A DNA stretch of 60,000 nucleotides from Tubiluchus corallicola (GCA_030141605.1 JAQGDQ010000026.1:250001-310000), one strand, 5' to 3'. Positions 24,601 through 39,600 are shown, counted from the first letter of the stretch. Notes: generated from the letters alone by a model not told the origin. Numbers and translations: made by a program.

Positions 24601-27600
24601 GTGATATATTCTTATTATTTTCCATTTCAGAATAGCGTTGTATAACCAGAAGAAAATTTCATTTGAGGTAAATTCTGAGTGACAGTCATTAAATCGATTT
24701 CGTCCGCCTGGCGCATCGTTGAAAAATGATTAACTCTCCAATGTCGATCTGTCGATTACTGTGACAATCATGTCGACTTGCTTCAGTGGGAAATTACACG
24801 CTTTTGTCATTTCACTGTCCGCTTTTCACATGCGCTTAGCTCAATGGCCAAGGAAACACAATGACAGAACAAGAAGACAACACGTAAAAGCTGAATCCAG
24901 AAAAAATCCATACTTCTGATAAACGTTTTCTGCTTATTGCTGAACCCTTGTCCGCAGAACCGGAAATTCCGGTAGAACTGACGGTTCACCGGGTACTTAT
25001 GACAGAGTCGATGCAGTTTGAATCCAGAACATAATCTACACCCGCAACAGTAACTGTTACGAATTTATCGCGCCTACATGATAGCTACATTGGTCGCACG
25101 GGTTACAGCAACAGAATTTTGCAAACAAACTGCGTCATGTTATTCTATTTTAAAAGCAAACATTTTCGCATAAAACAACTTGTGTTAAGAAACTACTTGA
25201 CATGCAAAAATCAAGCAATACCAACTTATTGACGCGGAACTGTAAGTCAATCAATATTCTTACAGTAATTAGCTTATCTTGTAATTTGCTGAAGTGGATT
25301 AATAAATTACAATTACAAATTGTTTACACAAAATAAGAGGCTCATTATTGGAGCTTGGGAGCCAGTGAAACGGAAAGACAGAAAAGACAAGGACAACAAA
25401 TGTCAACAATACTATTTGCAAACTAGCGAAGACAGTTCAGTCAAAGTGTTGCACGAAATCCAAATTTGATCGACTGAAAATTTTTATTGTACTGGGACTC
25501 GAACCCAAGTCGATTGTCTTTCAGGCAGCTATTACACTACAGAGGCGCACGACCTGTTACTCTGAAATTTACCCTATAAACCACTAGAGTCTGTCAACAG
25601 GGGTCACAGCTCACACTGTGTCAAGACAGTGTGGACACTGAAGACACTCACACAAGTTTTGACATTCTCACGTTTTTCCATTCCAACATACCCATTCTGT
25701 AGCAGCCTTGGTACGCAGTACTGCTAATAGTGCAAGCCAGTCGGCATTGAGTTTTGCTAGGACATTGTTTTCTAGAACAGCCCGGGCCATTAAAAACAGC
25801 CAAAATATCACCGTGTACTTAAAACAACATGGCTCGAATAGCTGCAGACACGTTTCGGGCAAGGTATACGCGGCGAAATGTATGTATAACAAACAATATA
25901 ATAACTTGCAGATGCCAGGTTTTCTAATTTGGAAATCATTTAGAAATTTTGTCTTTGCCTGTTCCATTAGTAACGTGAAAACCAGGATAGTGAAAATTTT
26001 AATTAACGATTCAAGCCTATTCTTTAAGTTTAAAAACATCTGTACGCAAAGTTTCGCATATACAGACCATAGTATTTACAATAAAAACAATCAATAGTCG
26101 ATCATTAAAATGAAAACATCAATCTGTGGAAAACAGTGAATGCTGCTGGGCAATGATTTAATTTGCTAGTTTTATTTTTCAGAGATAGGCAATAAACGAT
26201 AAACTCGTGCAATTAATCTGACTCAGTAATGGCATGAGCTCGTGCAGCATATGTACAGAATAAGTAAACGAATTTTCCACAACCAGCTAATCACCCAACC
26301 AGAAAGATAAGTTAATTAAAGTAACGCATGGCTTCAGATAGGCTTTCTGCAGAAGCCCGGATGTTATTTCTCACAGCTCTCCAGTAATGAGCCGAGTCTA
26401 TCAGATCATCAGTGTTCTCTTTCATATACAGGAACCTAATCTTCTGATGGCTTATGAATTTCCGTATGAATTTTCTTATTCTTATAACTATTGATGTTAA
26501 TACTTGTTCTGGCTGTGGAGGCAGAAAGGATTTTAAAACTTGGCTGTTTAAAATGACAGCTCTCCTAGTATAATGTTTCAATTTTCCAATTTAATCAATG
26601 TATTCTGCATGATAAACAAATACTTTTACACCACAAGTACATACTAATCAAATTCTTGTTTTTACAACAAAATTAAGATACAATTAATAATTTGTTCTAC
26701 AGACTTAGGAAGCGAGCTTATATTAGCCTAGTGGAATTAGTAGTGAAAAAAATTATTAACAACATGTTACTGATACAGTAAGAAAGTTACAGTGGATGTT
26801 AGTAATATTTCATAATTACGTAAACTGATGGACGGTGCAAAGAAATGATAAATGTTTTAGCACATTCCATAAGCATTTGTTGAGGAAGCAACACTTAATT
26901 GGACTATATGGATGTGTGCACTGCAGATATATACACAGATGAAAACTAATGGCTGTATTACTGCCCTAGAAGGCAAGTTGTTGAATATGAAAAACAAAAT
27001 GGAAAACAGTAACTTTCCAGAGACGAGTTTAGGCCAAAGGGAAAAGCATAATAATCAAGACGAAAGCAATATGGGCATATCATTAACATAACAATTTCCT
27101 TGGCATTATAGGAGAGGTGGAAAGGCGTATCTTACATTTAGCTGGTTTCTTGAAATACTAAGGCAAGTAAAGTTTGTTACTGGAATCGAAACGTAAAAAA
27201 GTTAAAACTGATCCTGTGTAATTTTCGAAAAGAAAGCGATTTCTCTTACAAAAAGCACACAGTAGTTAACACATGAAAAAATCAATACGTGAAAAGTAGC
27301 TGTATTAAAAAACCTATTAATCACAAAAACGTCCAAAAATTCACTAAGTGTTTTGTCACTATGATAGAGTGTGTTGCAATATCAGGATTGTAGTTCATGT
27401 GTAACAGTCATTACAACAATGAACAATTACATTAAATTAGCTAGGAATTGCGGAGATTACTGCCAACAAGCGATCCAGACACCCTTAATTATAATTATAA
27501 CGACGTTAACATTGTCAATTAGAAATGGCAGCTGTGCTAATCTTACTGCCAATGCACGTTAATAACAGAACTCTTCAATATAAAGAGCCAATTAGGCAAT

Positions 27601-30600
27601 GATAATTCGTTCTCATTTTTTTATTTTTTGGCAGATGACACAACTTGAAATTCGGCTTTCTTATGTGTCTTGCTGATTCGAATTGTGAGTTTAACAGAGC
27701 TTTTAGAAAGACGCCGTTTGACTTGGTTCATTTCTTCCCAAACGTGACATCGAAGTGTCACAGGCAAGTTGGAAACTTGCTCGCTGTGAGAGAAAATTAG
27801 TCTTTCGTCACTAATGCTTCAGAAACTCTACACCAACGTTGACTGCAGAAGAGAGAAGCAATCAATAAAAACCACAAAGGGAAGCCTGTCTAAATTACGA
27901 GCAAGTTTGTCATCGTAAATCTTATTATACATCAATTATACAGTTATAACGCAATGATTAAATTTCAGTGGTTAAGTAAATCTTTGTATAAACTGAATAA
28001 ATACGCTTAAAAATACGTGGAAACAATTACTTTGCAACGCAGTAACACGGGAAAAAATATGAATTCAACATTATTGTATATTTATAAAATGTGGTATATG
28101 CTGATCGATGTTCAAGACAACAGAAGGCTTAAGTATTCAGCACAGCATTAAATGAGCGCTTATGCAAACGAACAGAAAGCACTTTTGTCTTTCAGAGCAG
28201 CAGAACAGACTACACGAGATACAAAACAAGCCCCGGGATGAAAAAGCAGGGCGACCATCCCTTTTCAAGCTGTAAGCACACGGAAGCGTGCTATGAATAC
28301 GATATACCGCTCAAAGGCAGGTACATATTAAATACAGCAGGGCCCCCGGTCGGCTTCATGAGTGATGAATAGGAACGTCATAGCTAACGACGAGGAATCT
28401 ATAGAGAATAAATAGCATAATATGAGTACCTAAACACTGCACAATATTGAATAACATCAGTCAATACAAGCTAATAGCAACAACGTTAATGGGTAATTAC
28501 GAGGAATAACCATCCCGCGCTACCACAACGACGCTAGCATATTCATTAATAAACAATGTTCATTAATACCTAAATTATTTACTACATAACCCGCTGTTCT
28601 GTTTCTCCCTGACTAGCGCCTGTTTTGTTTCATTTACGTTAGAAACAAGACGTAAATTTGAACAGCTGCATAAGCAAAAGTGCGTAACATCCCATAATGA
28701 ATCATAGACACGAGTTAACGACTTAACATAGGATTCCGGATGTATGTGATGATGCCACCGTTAGCATCCAGATTCCAGAATGCGTATGCGTTGTTTGTTA
28801 TCCACCTGAAAAATATCTGCGGAATAAAAAATAAATAAGAAATAGCTGCAGAAAAAATAACGCAAGTCTGATAAATCGGTGCATTGAAAGCAGCATAAAC
28901 CGATTTTTTCTATTCCGCACCCCCATAACGCATAGGCATTCCGGATGCTAGGCAAATGCCACTTAGAAGTTAAAGTTGCGACCATAGGCTCCAGTATTTA
29001 GCATCCTAAGGACAACGACATCTACATTTAGGAAGAAACAGTTACTTTAGTCACTAAGTGAACTTATATTTCATAAATCAGTCTGCAAACAAAGTTTACT
29101 TATCTACCTACCTACTTACTTACTTTTGATGTTAAGGATCTGAATTTTCTTACAAACCAAATCAATGTTAATTTCGAGTCTCCAGGGCCAATGCCCAAAT
29201 CTTGAGTATCGCAGAAGGCATATATTACTCTCAAGACAGACCTTTTTCAATCTTTGGCAATAATATAATAAGTGAAATGTGCATCATCAGCTGAATTGTA
29301 AATGTTGTGCAATGAAGAAAAAACAACTGAAAAACATTACACTTAAAACATGACACCTTTTTGCTTATTGTATGTAAGCACTAGCCAGAGCCAAAGTTTC
29401 ATGAGACAACAGTCACAACAAACCAAGAAAAAAGAAAATGTATAAAAAAATTTTTAAAAAATCTAAATATTTGCCAAAATTTTTTTAATTGCAAAATTAC
29501 CTATCAGTAAAATAGGAAATGAAACATTCACCTATGAAAAATTTAATTTTTCAGACGTGTATCGCTATTTATAGTATTATGCAAATTGCATTATGTGAAT
29601 CGAAGAGCCAAGTGAACATTTGCATAAATGCTGTCCAGGTAGCAAGTTGACAATACTTAACTAAAAACACAATTTTGGCAAATTCTAGTAAGCTTGTTAA
29701 TTTCCGGTTTAGAAAGTTACGAAATAGCAATAAAATCAGAATGAATCAATGATTGCCAGAGCATTTCACTATAAGCCGTTTGATTTCATTTGAACAGCAG
29801 GTATAATAAAATGCCACTATGATATTAGCTTTACAAGGAATGCAAATATAATCACGCTATTTCGGGAAGACCATTATTCATTATCGTAGGTTTACACCTA
29901 TTTGGGGTATAATTATACTTGTTGGTTAAAGCAATTACTGACCAGGATGGTAGTTATGTACACAATAATATTTACAATACTAGTGGACATATAAGATTAA
30001 GGTTGATAAAGATTCAGATATGATAGCGTAATTACTAATCAGGGATTGCCATTTAATAACAATGTCTGACTTTCACGCATGTTAAAAAAGTTTGCATGTC
30101 TCAAATTGTCAAATATGTCACCAGATTTCGATTCATCCAAATTTTTGAAATTTTGCTACAAGTTTTAGATTAGAGGTACTTATCCAAGGATAATGAAGAA
30201 ATTTAAAGTAGCGTAAAAATGTCTCCAATGAATCATTAGTTTGTGGCAACTACCATTAGAATCATAAATGCCTACTAAAAGCCTGACAGTTTGCAATATC
30301 TTAAAAAGTATAAAACTTTTATCTTGTATCTCACCCATCATTTTTAGGAAATGTTATGTAGTTTTATTTACTAGTCTATAAACTTAAAAAGTAAATAAAA
30401 TATTTCTAAACTGCAAAATAAAACGTTGCAAGGCTAACAGTCTCACAAAATCAAATAAAGTATAAATTGTGCAGGCCAATATGCTGATAAGCATGCAGAA
30501 TCGCACACATATAACATTTTATATTTTCTTACCTATAAATACTCTAGCATCGACGTTGGGATATTTTTCTATTAGTTGTCTGACTGGCATTACTGATGAA

Positions 30601-33600
30601 TCGCACTCATCATGTATACAAAATAATAACTCATACTGAAAATATAAATTACAACAGTTACTTCTCACAGTTATAAAGTTTATATTTTTGCAACTTTACT
30701 AGTCAACGTCTGCAATTAAATGTTACCAATATGATATGAATCAGCTTACACATTCCCTTTGGTGCAATATCATTTACTGCTAATTGCAATTACTATCGTA
30801 CAACTTTGAATGGAAGAGGTGTACATGACTGCATGTAATGGAAATTTTGAAAAAAGGAAATAGAAAATTTTATCCCTCCTTTGGTTAAATTTGAATTGAC
30901 TACAAAAACCAGATGTTGCAGACATGGCAGATGACTATAGCATTAATGTTGCATTTTTGGCAGCAGTCATAAAGACGTAGTAAAATATATTAGCATTTAA
31001 TTATTGTGAAAACTGCAGTTACATTAATATTGATCTATGAATACATATTTTATCGGCATCCTTCAAAATGCAAATGTCTCCTTGCTCATTCAAAATATTT
31101 TCAAAGTTTGTTATTGGCTTTTCTTAAGTCATTGTAATAAAATAAGTTTAACACTCTCCAAGGTACACATACTCTAGGAGTGATAAAGTACGGAGAAATT
31201 GTTAGTGTATATTTACTTACACTTTTATAAGCAAACACATTAATATTATTGCAAGCGTTTTGTTAATGCACCTGTGTATGAATTCACTTACACGGCAATC
31301 TAACATAAACCCACTATAGTTTCCAAAATTGCACGCATAAATTTTTCTAACTCTTGGCAAATACATGCTATTAAACAAGAAATATTTTCTTTCGTAATTA
31401 CATATATGGTATTGTACTTGTGTTATTTATGTGTAAAAACAAAAAATGTCAGTGCTTCAGAATTCTGTTAAGATTTAAGCAAGATCATAATTCTGTAACT
31501 CTTCACAAAAATGCCATCAGCAAAAAGAAAATGCCAGGACACTGATATTTTACACACTTGTCAAGCTTCATGCAATGGAAATCCATAACTGTTGCTCGTA
31601 AAGCCAATATGTACGTCCTACTACGATGTAAATAAACTTTGCTTATATTAAGGTTACTGGATACTACACTTCTGTTTGAAAAAAGCGGAGACTAATTAAA
31701 CATGCACTGCGAGGGGCGAGCAAGCTAAACACACACAGGACATTAAAGAACTTTATTTTTGCACCAAATCAGGTTTTGAATGTATGTTTTCAAATACTGT
31801 GTAAAACAAGTTTGTAAAGTAGATTAAACATTAATCATTCAATAAATTTACATGAATGTCTCTGGGAAAGCATAGCTGGTAATTTTGTGAACATATTTTA
31901 GCCTTTGCAATGGAAGTAAATGACTGAAATATAAATTTTGCACTACACAGTTTAATTTTTTAAATATCTATGGAGTAACATAGAAAATGAATTAAACAGC
32001 TGATGATGAAAAGGGTTTGAAGATGAAAATTAACTATTTCTGATTTATCTATTTTTACCTGTTCATTTAAAAAAAATTATTGGAACTTTATCTGACATTT
32101 AAAAATAACGGAAACAGATCTTAAGAAAACTGTAAACTTACTTCAGTAAAAGATATCAGCTAATTTATTGATTTCCATAAAAAAGATATTTCCTCTACTT
32201 TGAATAAATATTATTCAATTATCAATCACTAAACTTGTCAGAAATATTTCACAAGTTCTTGCAAAAACAGAAATAAAGTTTGAAAGTTTCAAAATGAGTT
32301 CTGTGCAGTTGTAAATTCATCTAACACAGTAATTGACCAACAGAGTGATGCTGTAAAAAAGCTAAAAGGCAACAAATTTGATCTAGTAATTAAACATTAT
32401 AACTTGTAATTAGGATCAAAATGCTGGCTATAAAGCATGTGTTCTAGGAAACACTGTGTTAATTAATTTTAATAAGGATTAGCCAAGGGTTTCTTTAAAA
32501 TTGTTAAACGATAAGAATGCTGAATTTTTACATGCGATTTAAAATTGAAAATTCGGATTAAATTCTCCAACTCACATGTTGTCTAAATGTGTTTTTACTG
32601 CAAGCAGAGTTCACATTTTACAAAATTTGAGACATAAAGAACTATGTTAAGCTTCAAATTCTCAGCCAATTCAACAGTTGGTTGTCATAAATTATTTCCT
32701 GAATAGACTAAGCAATACTTTTTCTGAGATACTAAAGCATGTTGGTAGCTGGTGCAAACTGAGTAAGTTTTTAGCATAAGCTAAACTTTGCTGATACAAC
32801 CTAACAATTTTGATAGAATCCTTTCAAAGGTGCTTTCAAATTCCCTAATTTTCGGCTTTAAATTTGGAAGCCGTAAACGATCAAATGAATATTGACATCA
32901 GTGTTATTTACTGCGTAAGCAAAACTTATTAAACAGAATCATATTAAATGGAAAAATCTGAGATCTGAGCAAACAATCAATACACACGATGTACACAGAT
33001 TGATAACCCAGAGGAATTAATTACGTCAAACTCTTTGCACGTGAGTTAGACAACTAAACCTAACAGAAGGCAGCTGCTCACTCTTAGAAGTACTAGCTGA
33101 GAATTTTGTAGAATGTTAAAGTACTATGGTTAGACATGCCAACCCTAATTTGTGATGCTTGGATCATCCTAACCAAGATAAGGTTCACGGATTGGGCTAA
33201 AGTTTACAATTCCCAACACATGAAATTAGTTCATGAAGCAGTTTAGGATTAGGGTTAGGGTAAGGGTTATGGGTGGGATTACAGTTAAGGTTAGGGTTGG
33301 GTTAGGGACAGGGTTAGTATTAGGTTATGGTTAGGGTATTTAAACTGTGTGGGGAATTGTAAACTCCTTCCGTGGATTGAACAGTGCCATCACTTCTTAT
33401 TTTATGTTTCTCAATATCTGTGCGAGGCAACAGTTATACATCGTGCTATAGAATAGAACTTATGTAAGTTAAGCTAGAACATTAGCTTATCAATGTTCGT
33501 TTCCTTTTCATATCAGTCAGCCTTCAAAATAATCATTTAAAAGATTTTACATAGGTACTTTTCGCAGTTGCCTCACAAACAAGTTCTGTGAAACTTGAGG

Positions 33601-36600
33601 CACCTTAATTATTTCAGCTATGTGTGGCAGCACAGACCAAATTGAATGTTAAACATATTTTAAAATCATCTAAAATTTGTAACTTGAAGTGTGCAATTAG
33701 TTTCAATTAAGTATTTTTCATAAATGGCTAACATTTCGAAAAGTCACAGAGTTGCAAAGGGCTTGAAATATGGTTGGTCAGGGTAAGTGACTAGCGTGTG
33801 TATAAACTCTGCATGCAAAATTGTTTGGGTAATGTTGTCCATGCAAACAGATTGCCACTTACTATGAACCTAGTACAAAGATTTACGCCAAGGTGTGGTT
33901 AACTGAGCTTATTAAAAGTGACATATACTAAGCCTTATGTTTTAGTGCAAGATGCCTACCAATGGATAATTCATATTAAAAAAAGTTTCCAGGTTGCTAA
34001 ATAAATTGTCGTCAACTCCCACAAGTGGCTTCATTATGGAGACGCCTGGATAACCGGATTCTGGAGTCAAAAGAGGAGCTCTCCTGTGCAATCTCCATCG
34101 TCTGCAAAAAGACATTGTGTTCATTTTTAAAACTGTGGTTAATAAGGAAATTTACTGTACCTAGTACAGATTATATGAAGATAAAAAAATTGAAGATTAT
34201 AATAAGATATCATGATTTACCACGATTTACCGAGATTTACAGTACAAACCAAACTCGTGTCATCTAAATTTATTTTTTTTCTGGTCCATACCGTCACTCC
34301 ATACGTCTTCTAAGACTTTCTAACAGTAAAGTGGCATTTACCTAGCATCGGGAATAAAAATCAATAGGAAATAGCTGCAGAAAAAATAACGCATAACGCT
34401 GGACTGATAATCAGGTGCATTGGAAACAATATAAACCAATTTTTTCTATGCCGCACCCGCATAATGCATACGCATTCCAGATGCTAGGCAAACACAATTT
34501 AAGTGTTAACAGTAAGTGTTTTTGTTAACTTTGCAAATGTACCTACGTGCTTATAGCACCTCAACAAATTAAAGAAAATTCTAGAATCTGCTTCAGTAAT
34601 CTGTGCACTGTGTTTGGAGGTTTGGTATTTGAGGGTGTTTGGTGAAAATGAACATAACAATTTGAGCATTGTAGGTTGTGGGATATTGAGTTTAGCTCAA
34701 CAGGCAATCTTTAAAAGCAGCATATTTCAATTAAACATAATATTTATTTAGGTAACCATGGCAGCTCAGTTAATATCTTGCATAGAAAGGCGGGTGGAGC
34801 TAAAGTTAATTTAGATAAAAGTAAAGCTAGACATTCTCTCAGCATCCCATGTAAAATTAAAGAGAAATGCATAATATATGTAGCCATGTGGCATGGAGTT
34901 TCTGACTTCAAACATAGACAACTATGGACACCCATCACAAATAATAAATAAATAAATAAACAGTACTGGCCAATGTGCCACAAAGTAATTCTGTGTCAGT
35001 TTCTTCCATAAATTCCAACAGCAAGCCCAAATAAGCAGACTAGAGATCTATTGAACAAGCAGAGCAAAGGCATAAGTCTGTGTCAGTTTCTTCCCCAAAT
35101 CCCAACACCAGGTCCAAATAAGGCCACTGAAGATCTATTGAATGAGCAGAACAAAATCATAAGTCTGTGTCAGTTTCTTCCACAGATCCCAACATCAGAC
35201 CCAAGGAAGACTACCGAAGATCTACTGAGCAAGCAGAACAAAATTATAACTCAAGCAGAACAAAATTATAAGTCTGTGTCAGTTTCTTTCATAAATTCCA
35301 ACATGAGGTCCAAATAAGGCTACCAAAGGTCTACTGAGCAAGCAGAACAAATTTATGTCTGTGTGAGTCTTTTCTATAAATTCGAATAAGCCCAAATAAC
35401 CCTACTGAAGATCTATTAACCAAACAGAGCAAGACCGCAAGTTGTTCGAAAACTACATAAGTATACCAAAAGGGTAAGATTTTAAATTAGATGGGGCTAA
35501 GCAATTATTACTTGGAATTCATAGTCCACTACCAGTACTTAGCCCAGGGATTCGGCAGAGACTTCATACTATCAAATGTTACAGTACACTCAGCCACACT
35601 GACCAACATGTTTATTTGCACTTGTTAAAGTACTGATACAGCGTGTTTCCTATCACTGGTTTCGGCTGTGTAGTCATCAAGTCTGGAAGTGGTGGGATGG
35701 TGATGATGAGCAGGCGAATTTATGCAATAATAACAGCTGTTTGTAATCATCAGTCTGGGCAATGACATTTATTGTTTTCTACAGGCGTTGCTAGATGTTA
35801 TCTCTATGGAATCCGTTGGGAAATTTGCGTACTAAGTATTATCATTGATGTGATTAATAAATTCAAGCAATGACAGATTAAACAAAGTTAGCCAAACAAG
35901 TTTTGCAAATACAAATAAGTAGCAACTTTAACTAATGCTGATATTCTGAAACCAAATATTTATGATTAGCTATAGTTGACATATATATTTATGGCTTAAG
36001 TATGACTATGATTAATATAAATTTAATTACGAAGTCTAAATGCGAAACATTACATAAAACGAAATTAATTTGTTCGTCAAAAATGAACTTAAAAGTAAAA
36101 CAAGGTGGCATGACTAAATTAAGATTTCTGAACAACAATTCTTTTTAAAAACGAAATTACGTGATAATATGTCAATTATATGAAATGAAAGAAATCATGG
36201 CTGTCAGACTGAATACGATTGCTCTACAAGCCAATTTCAAAAATTAATGTATCAGATGACTTAAAATCTTTGTGGTGACTTTCATCACTTGGTTGACGAC
36301 CTGCAGAACACCTTTTTGAACGTGAAGCAATATATGTCAAAAAACAAAGTTTAATTGTGCAGTATATAAGTGAATCCAATATAACTAAATTTGGAAGTTA
36401 GAATGTAACAGGTAAATACTAAATTAAGCAAAAAAAGGTAGAAAAGGTCATGGTGTTTTGGCCGGTTCCTAAACTACTGATGAAAATACAAAGTTGTAAA
36501 GTAGCAGAAACGACTTCCGAACTTCAGACTTCTGAAAGAATGCTTTTTCTTTCATTTGCCAAACACTCTCCAAAAGAGATTAATTTTTTCATTTTTATTG

Positions 36601-39600
36601 CAGTAACATCAGTGTTGCAGTTTATTTTGTTTCTACGAAACGCAACACAATGAGCTCTACATTGTTTCAGTTAATTATCTTAAACGTTTAATTGGTAATA
36701 AATTTAACCCAAACAATCATACAAAACTAAACAAGACTGTTAGGAAAATTATATTAATGTATGTCTTTGTTCTTGCAAATTGGCAGTTTTTATTGATGTC
36801 AGTTTGCTTCCTGATTTGGTAGAGGAGGTCAAGCACATCCAGTATAGTCCAGATAAAAACTACTAGAAAGTTTTTTATTTTCTAAACTTGTCAGATAAGA
36901 GAACAGACTAATAAGAACCTCACCACTTCTTGTAAACAAGGCAGTGATCAGACCCTACCAACTTTGCAACTTGTTACAAATAATATTAAGTGTATCAACG
37001 TGAATCTTTCAATGCTAATACTCAAAATACCTATTGGGCATGTGTGCCAACTGAATGACTTGGCCACAGTCGTGGTATAGACATAATGAAAAAGTTTGGC
37101 GATACTGGCGATCCTACCGGCCTTTAAAATGAAACTGGCAAAGTCAAAGTCAACTGTACATGTCATGGTGAACTTTTCCCACTAGTATTAACAACGTACT
37201 TAGCTTAACTGCTTGGCTTCAGGGGTCCTAGAGGCACAAATGAAAAAATGTTTAAGCAGCTAAAATGTAGCTGCCTGGAACAAAAGGCCTAGCTGGATTC
37301 GAGTCTTGGTACAGTTAATTTAGTACTGCTAATTTAGAAGTGTAGACAGTAATTTCCCATTGACAGACCTCGAGTGACTTAAAGTGAATTTTTTAGTGAA
37401 AGATCGGGGTGTAAGACTAGCAAATTTTGTACACCGGATTATCAACCAGTCAACTAGTAAACTATCAAATTTTCAAGCAGCTATGTAAGAGTACCGAGAC
37501 ATTAATGACCCAATATCAAGAAAAGTTCGACTGTAATAGCTGGTAACATCTGATATACACACGCATAATACAGCATGGTGAAACGTCACTCTTTTTCTCA
37601 GGAATAATCCCACTAGGCGCAATTGATTTTCTCGTGTGCATCATTAGATACAGAGTACTAGACTTTGCAAATCAATTTCTCAGCTCCAAGCAACGGGAAG
37701 GCCAAACAAGAGCACCATGAAAACGCAATTTCAAGTAGCTCCTTTGCATTCTACAACATTCATTTAATGGTTATAACCTTTCCAAAATAACAGCGATACA
37801 ATCGTTCGCTAATTTAATTGCATAAAATAATTTTGTTATGCACTATTCTGACATCAAATAATATTAAGTTAGGTCTTATCATATCTTATCAAATTACTGA
37901 TTAATCGCGGCAATATGAAGGAAGATGAAACGAAAAAAGGCAATAGTAAAGAAGACAGATGGCAGTCATGGCACATAACCAAATGGTAACCCGAATTAAA
38001 TAATAAATAATACAAAAACATAACTAAGTAAGAAGCTAACAAACAGCAAAGGTAAATAGGTAAAAAATAAAAAAGACAAAGGTGACAAATTCCATAAAAA
38101 GGTAAAATAAATAAGTTAAAAAGGTAAAGAAACAATGCAAGAAAAGCACAAGGCAAAATCGACAGATAAAGAAGGAATGTCAAAAAATCTCAGGAATAAT
38201 GGAATTAGTCTGTGTTTGGACATCGCTGGTTATTTCAGATAGTTCTGCTGCACTACTATAATTACAATTATGCACACAGGTAATGAAATTGTAATTAAAA
38301 ATAAATAAACTGGAAATTTGAAAGGGGTAGTAAAATATTATACTGTTTTGATGATCAGCAGGATCACTCACTCAAAAGTTAGAACTGCTCATTTAATAGA
38401 AGTATAAAATTATGAAGGCCGCGAGGCATAATTCTTAGAAATGTTGTACAAGTATCAAATACAAATACAACTACATCCTGCACGCTTTAAGTGAACAGTT
38501 AATGTCGGACTAAGATATGGAAACACGCTTTCTTTTAATTAATTTAGATAATTGAATTAATAATATGTTAATAGTAAACAATTAATAGGATTTTATAAGA
38601 CACGAAAAATGAACCCGGAGTCTTACTATTACTATTAACGTTGTAGCTAACATTGATAACAATGCGGCCAAGGTAGCCATAATTGTGTGATGAGTCATTC
38701 TCTTGTCCTCAACTTATCAGTTTACAAATAATCTATGGCAAACTTCCGCTCACTCAACATGTGACAAGCTGACGCGACGTGTATAAAGACAGCGATAAAA
38801 CATCCACAAGAGCTCCAGAAACTGGTAGGTGTTTTTACCTGGCTCTGAGTCAAGTTCACTAACATTTCAAGAATTTCGCTCAAGGCAACTATGAAGTGGC
38901 ATTTCAAGCATTCCGTTCAGCGGTTAGCGTACTATGGTAGGTAGGGGCGGCGAAAGGAAGCAGTTATTCTATTAACAATTTGTACAAATTACGTGTAACT
39001 ACGAGAAATAAAGCGCTAAAAAAGGAAAAATTCACTAACAAATAAGGTTTACACAAATGTTTGATTCTTACCAGTGCCTTTTGTTAAGACAAAGTAACCA
39101 ATCTAAGAAAAGCTACTTACAGTTACTGCTAAATAATATCATTTGTGCTGCCACATAGCCTATATATTATAATAAGCTGCAGACTGTAGTAATCTGGCAA
39201 TTACAAATGATTTCACATGCATGATGCAAACAAAACAAACAAATGCCTAAATATCTAAAGTTTTGATACAATCATTTGCAGCTTGTTTCTTTTCTAATAT
39301 GAACTGGTCTTTAAGTGTTTATATTGATTAAAGAAACGGACCCTAGACATTTCACCATCTAGACATTAACTGACAAATAGTGCTTACCATAAACTAATGT
39401 AACACGTTTCTACAAAACTTGACAATGTCACACACTGAGATCTATCTTACCATATCCAACGATGTCAATTTAAGCTAATATTGCACGAAAATTACACTGA
39501 GTGGTATCCAAATGTTAAGCTTATTAAATATAAATATCGGGTGACAGAAGAAAAAATGAACTGAAGTTTAAACTACGATAATACTAGACAAAAGTGCCCT

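Larger units (their letters stand above)
22818..30532 (-). other. UGCG intron 3 (7.7 kb)
   Basis: Contains an exon-like frame at 23257-23409 (+), a SINE relic at 25475-25575 (-), GC-richer open blocks at 25663-25866 and 26312-26581, a TACC/TACT repeat at 29099-29127 and MITE M1 copy b. The rest is AT-rich with nothing recognised. Confidence 0.7.

Noticed and set aside
28761-28985. 74-codon minus-strand frame
   Set aside because: Lies entirely within a MITE copy.
37869-38183. Strongly hydrophobic 104-codon minus-strand frame
   Set aside because: Comes from a purine-rich low-complexity stretch with repeated GGTAAA words; no splice or homology support.
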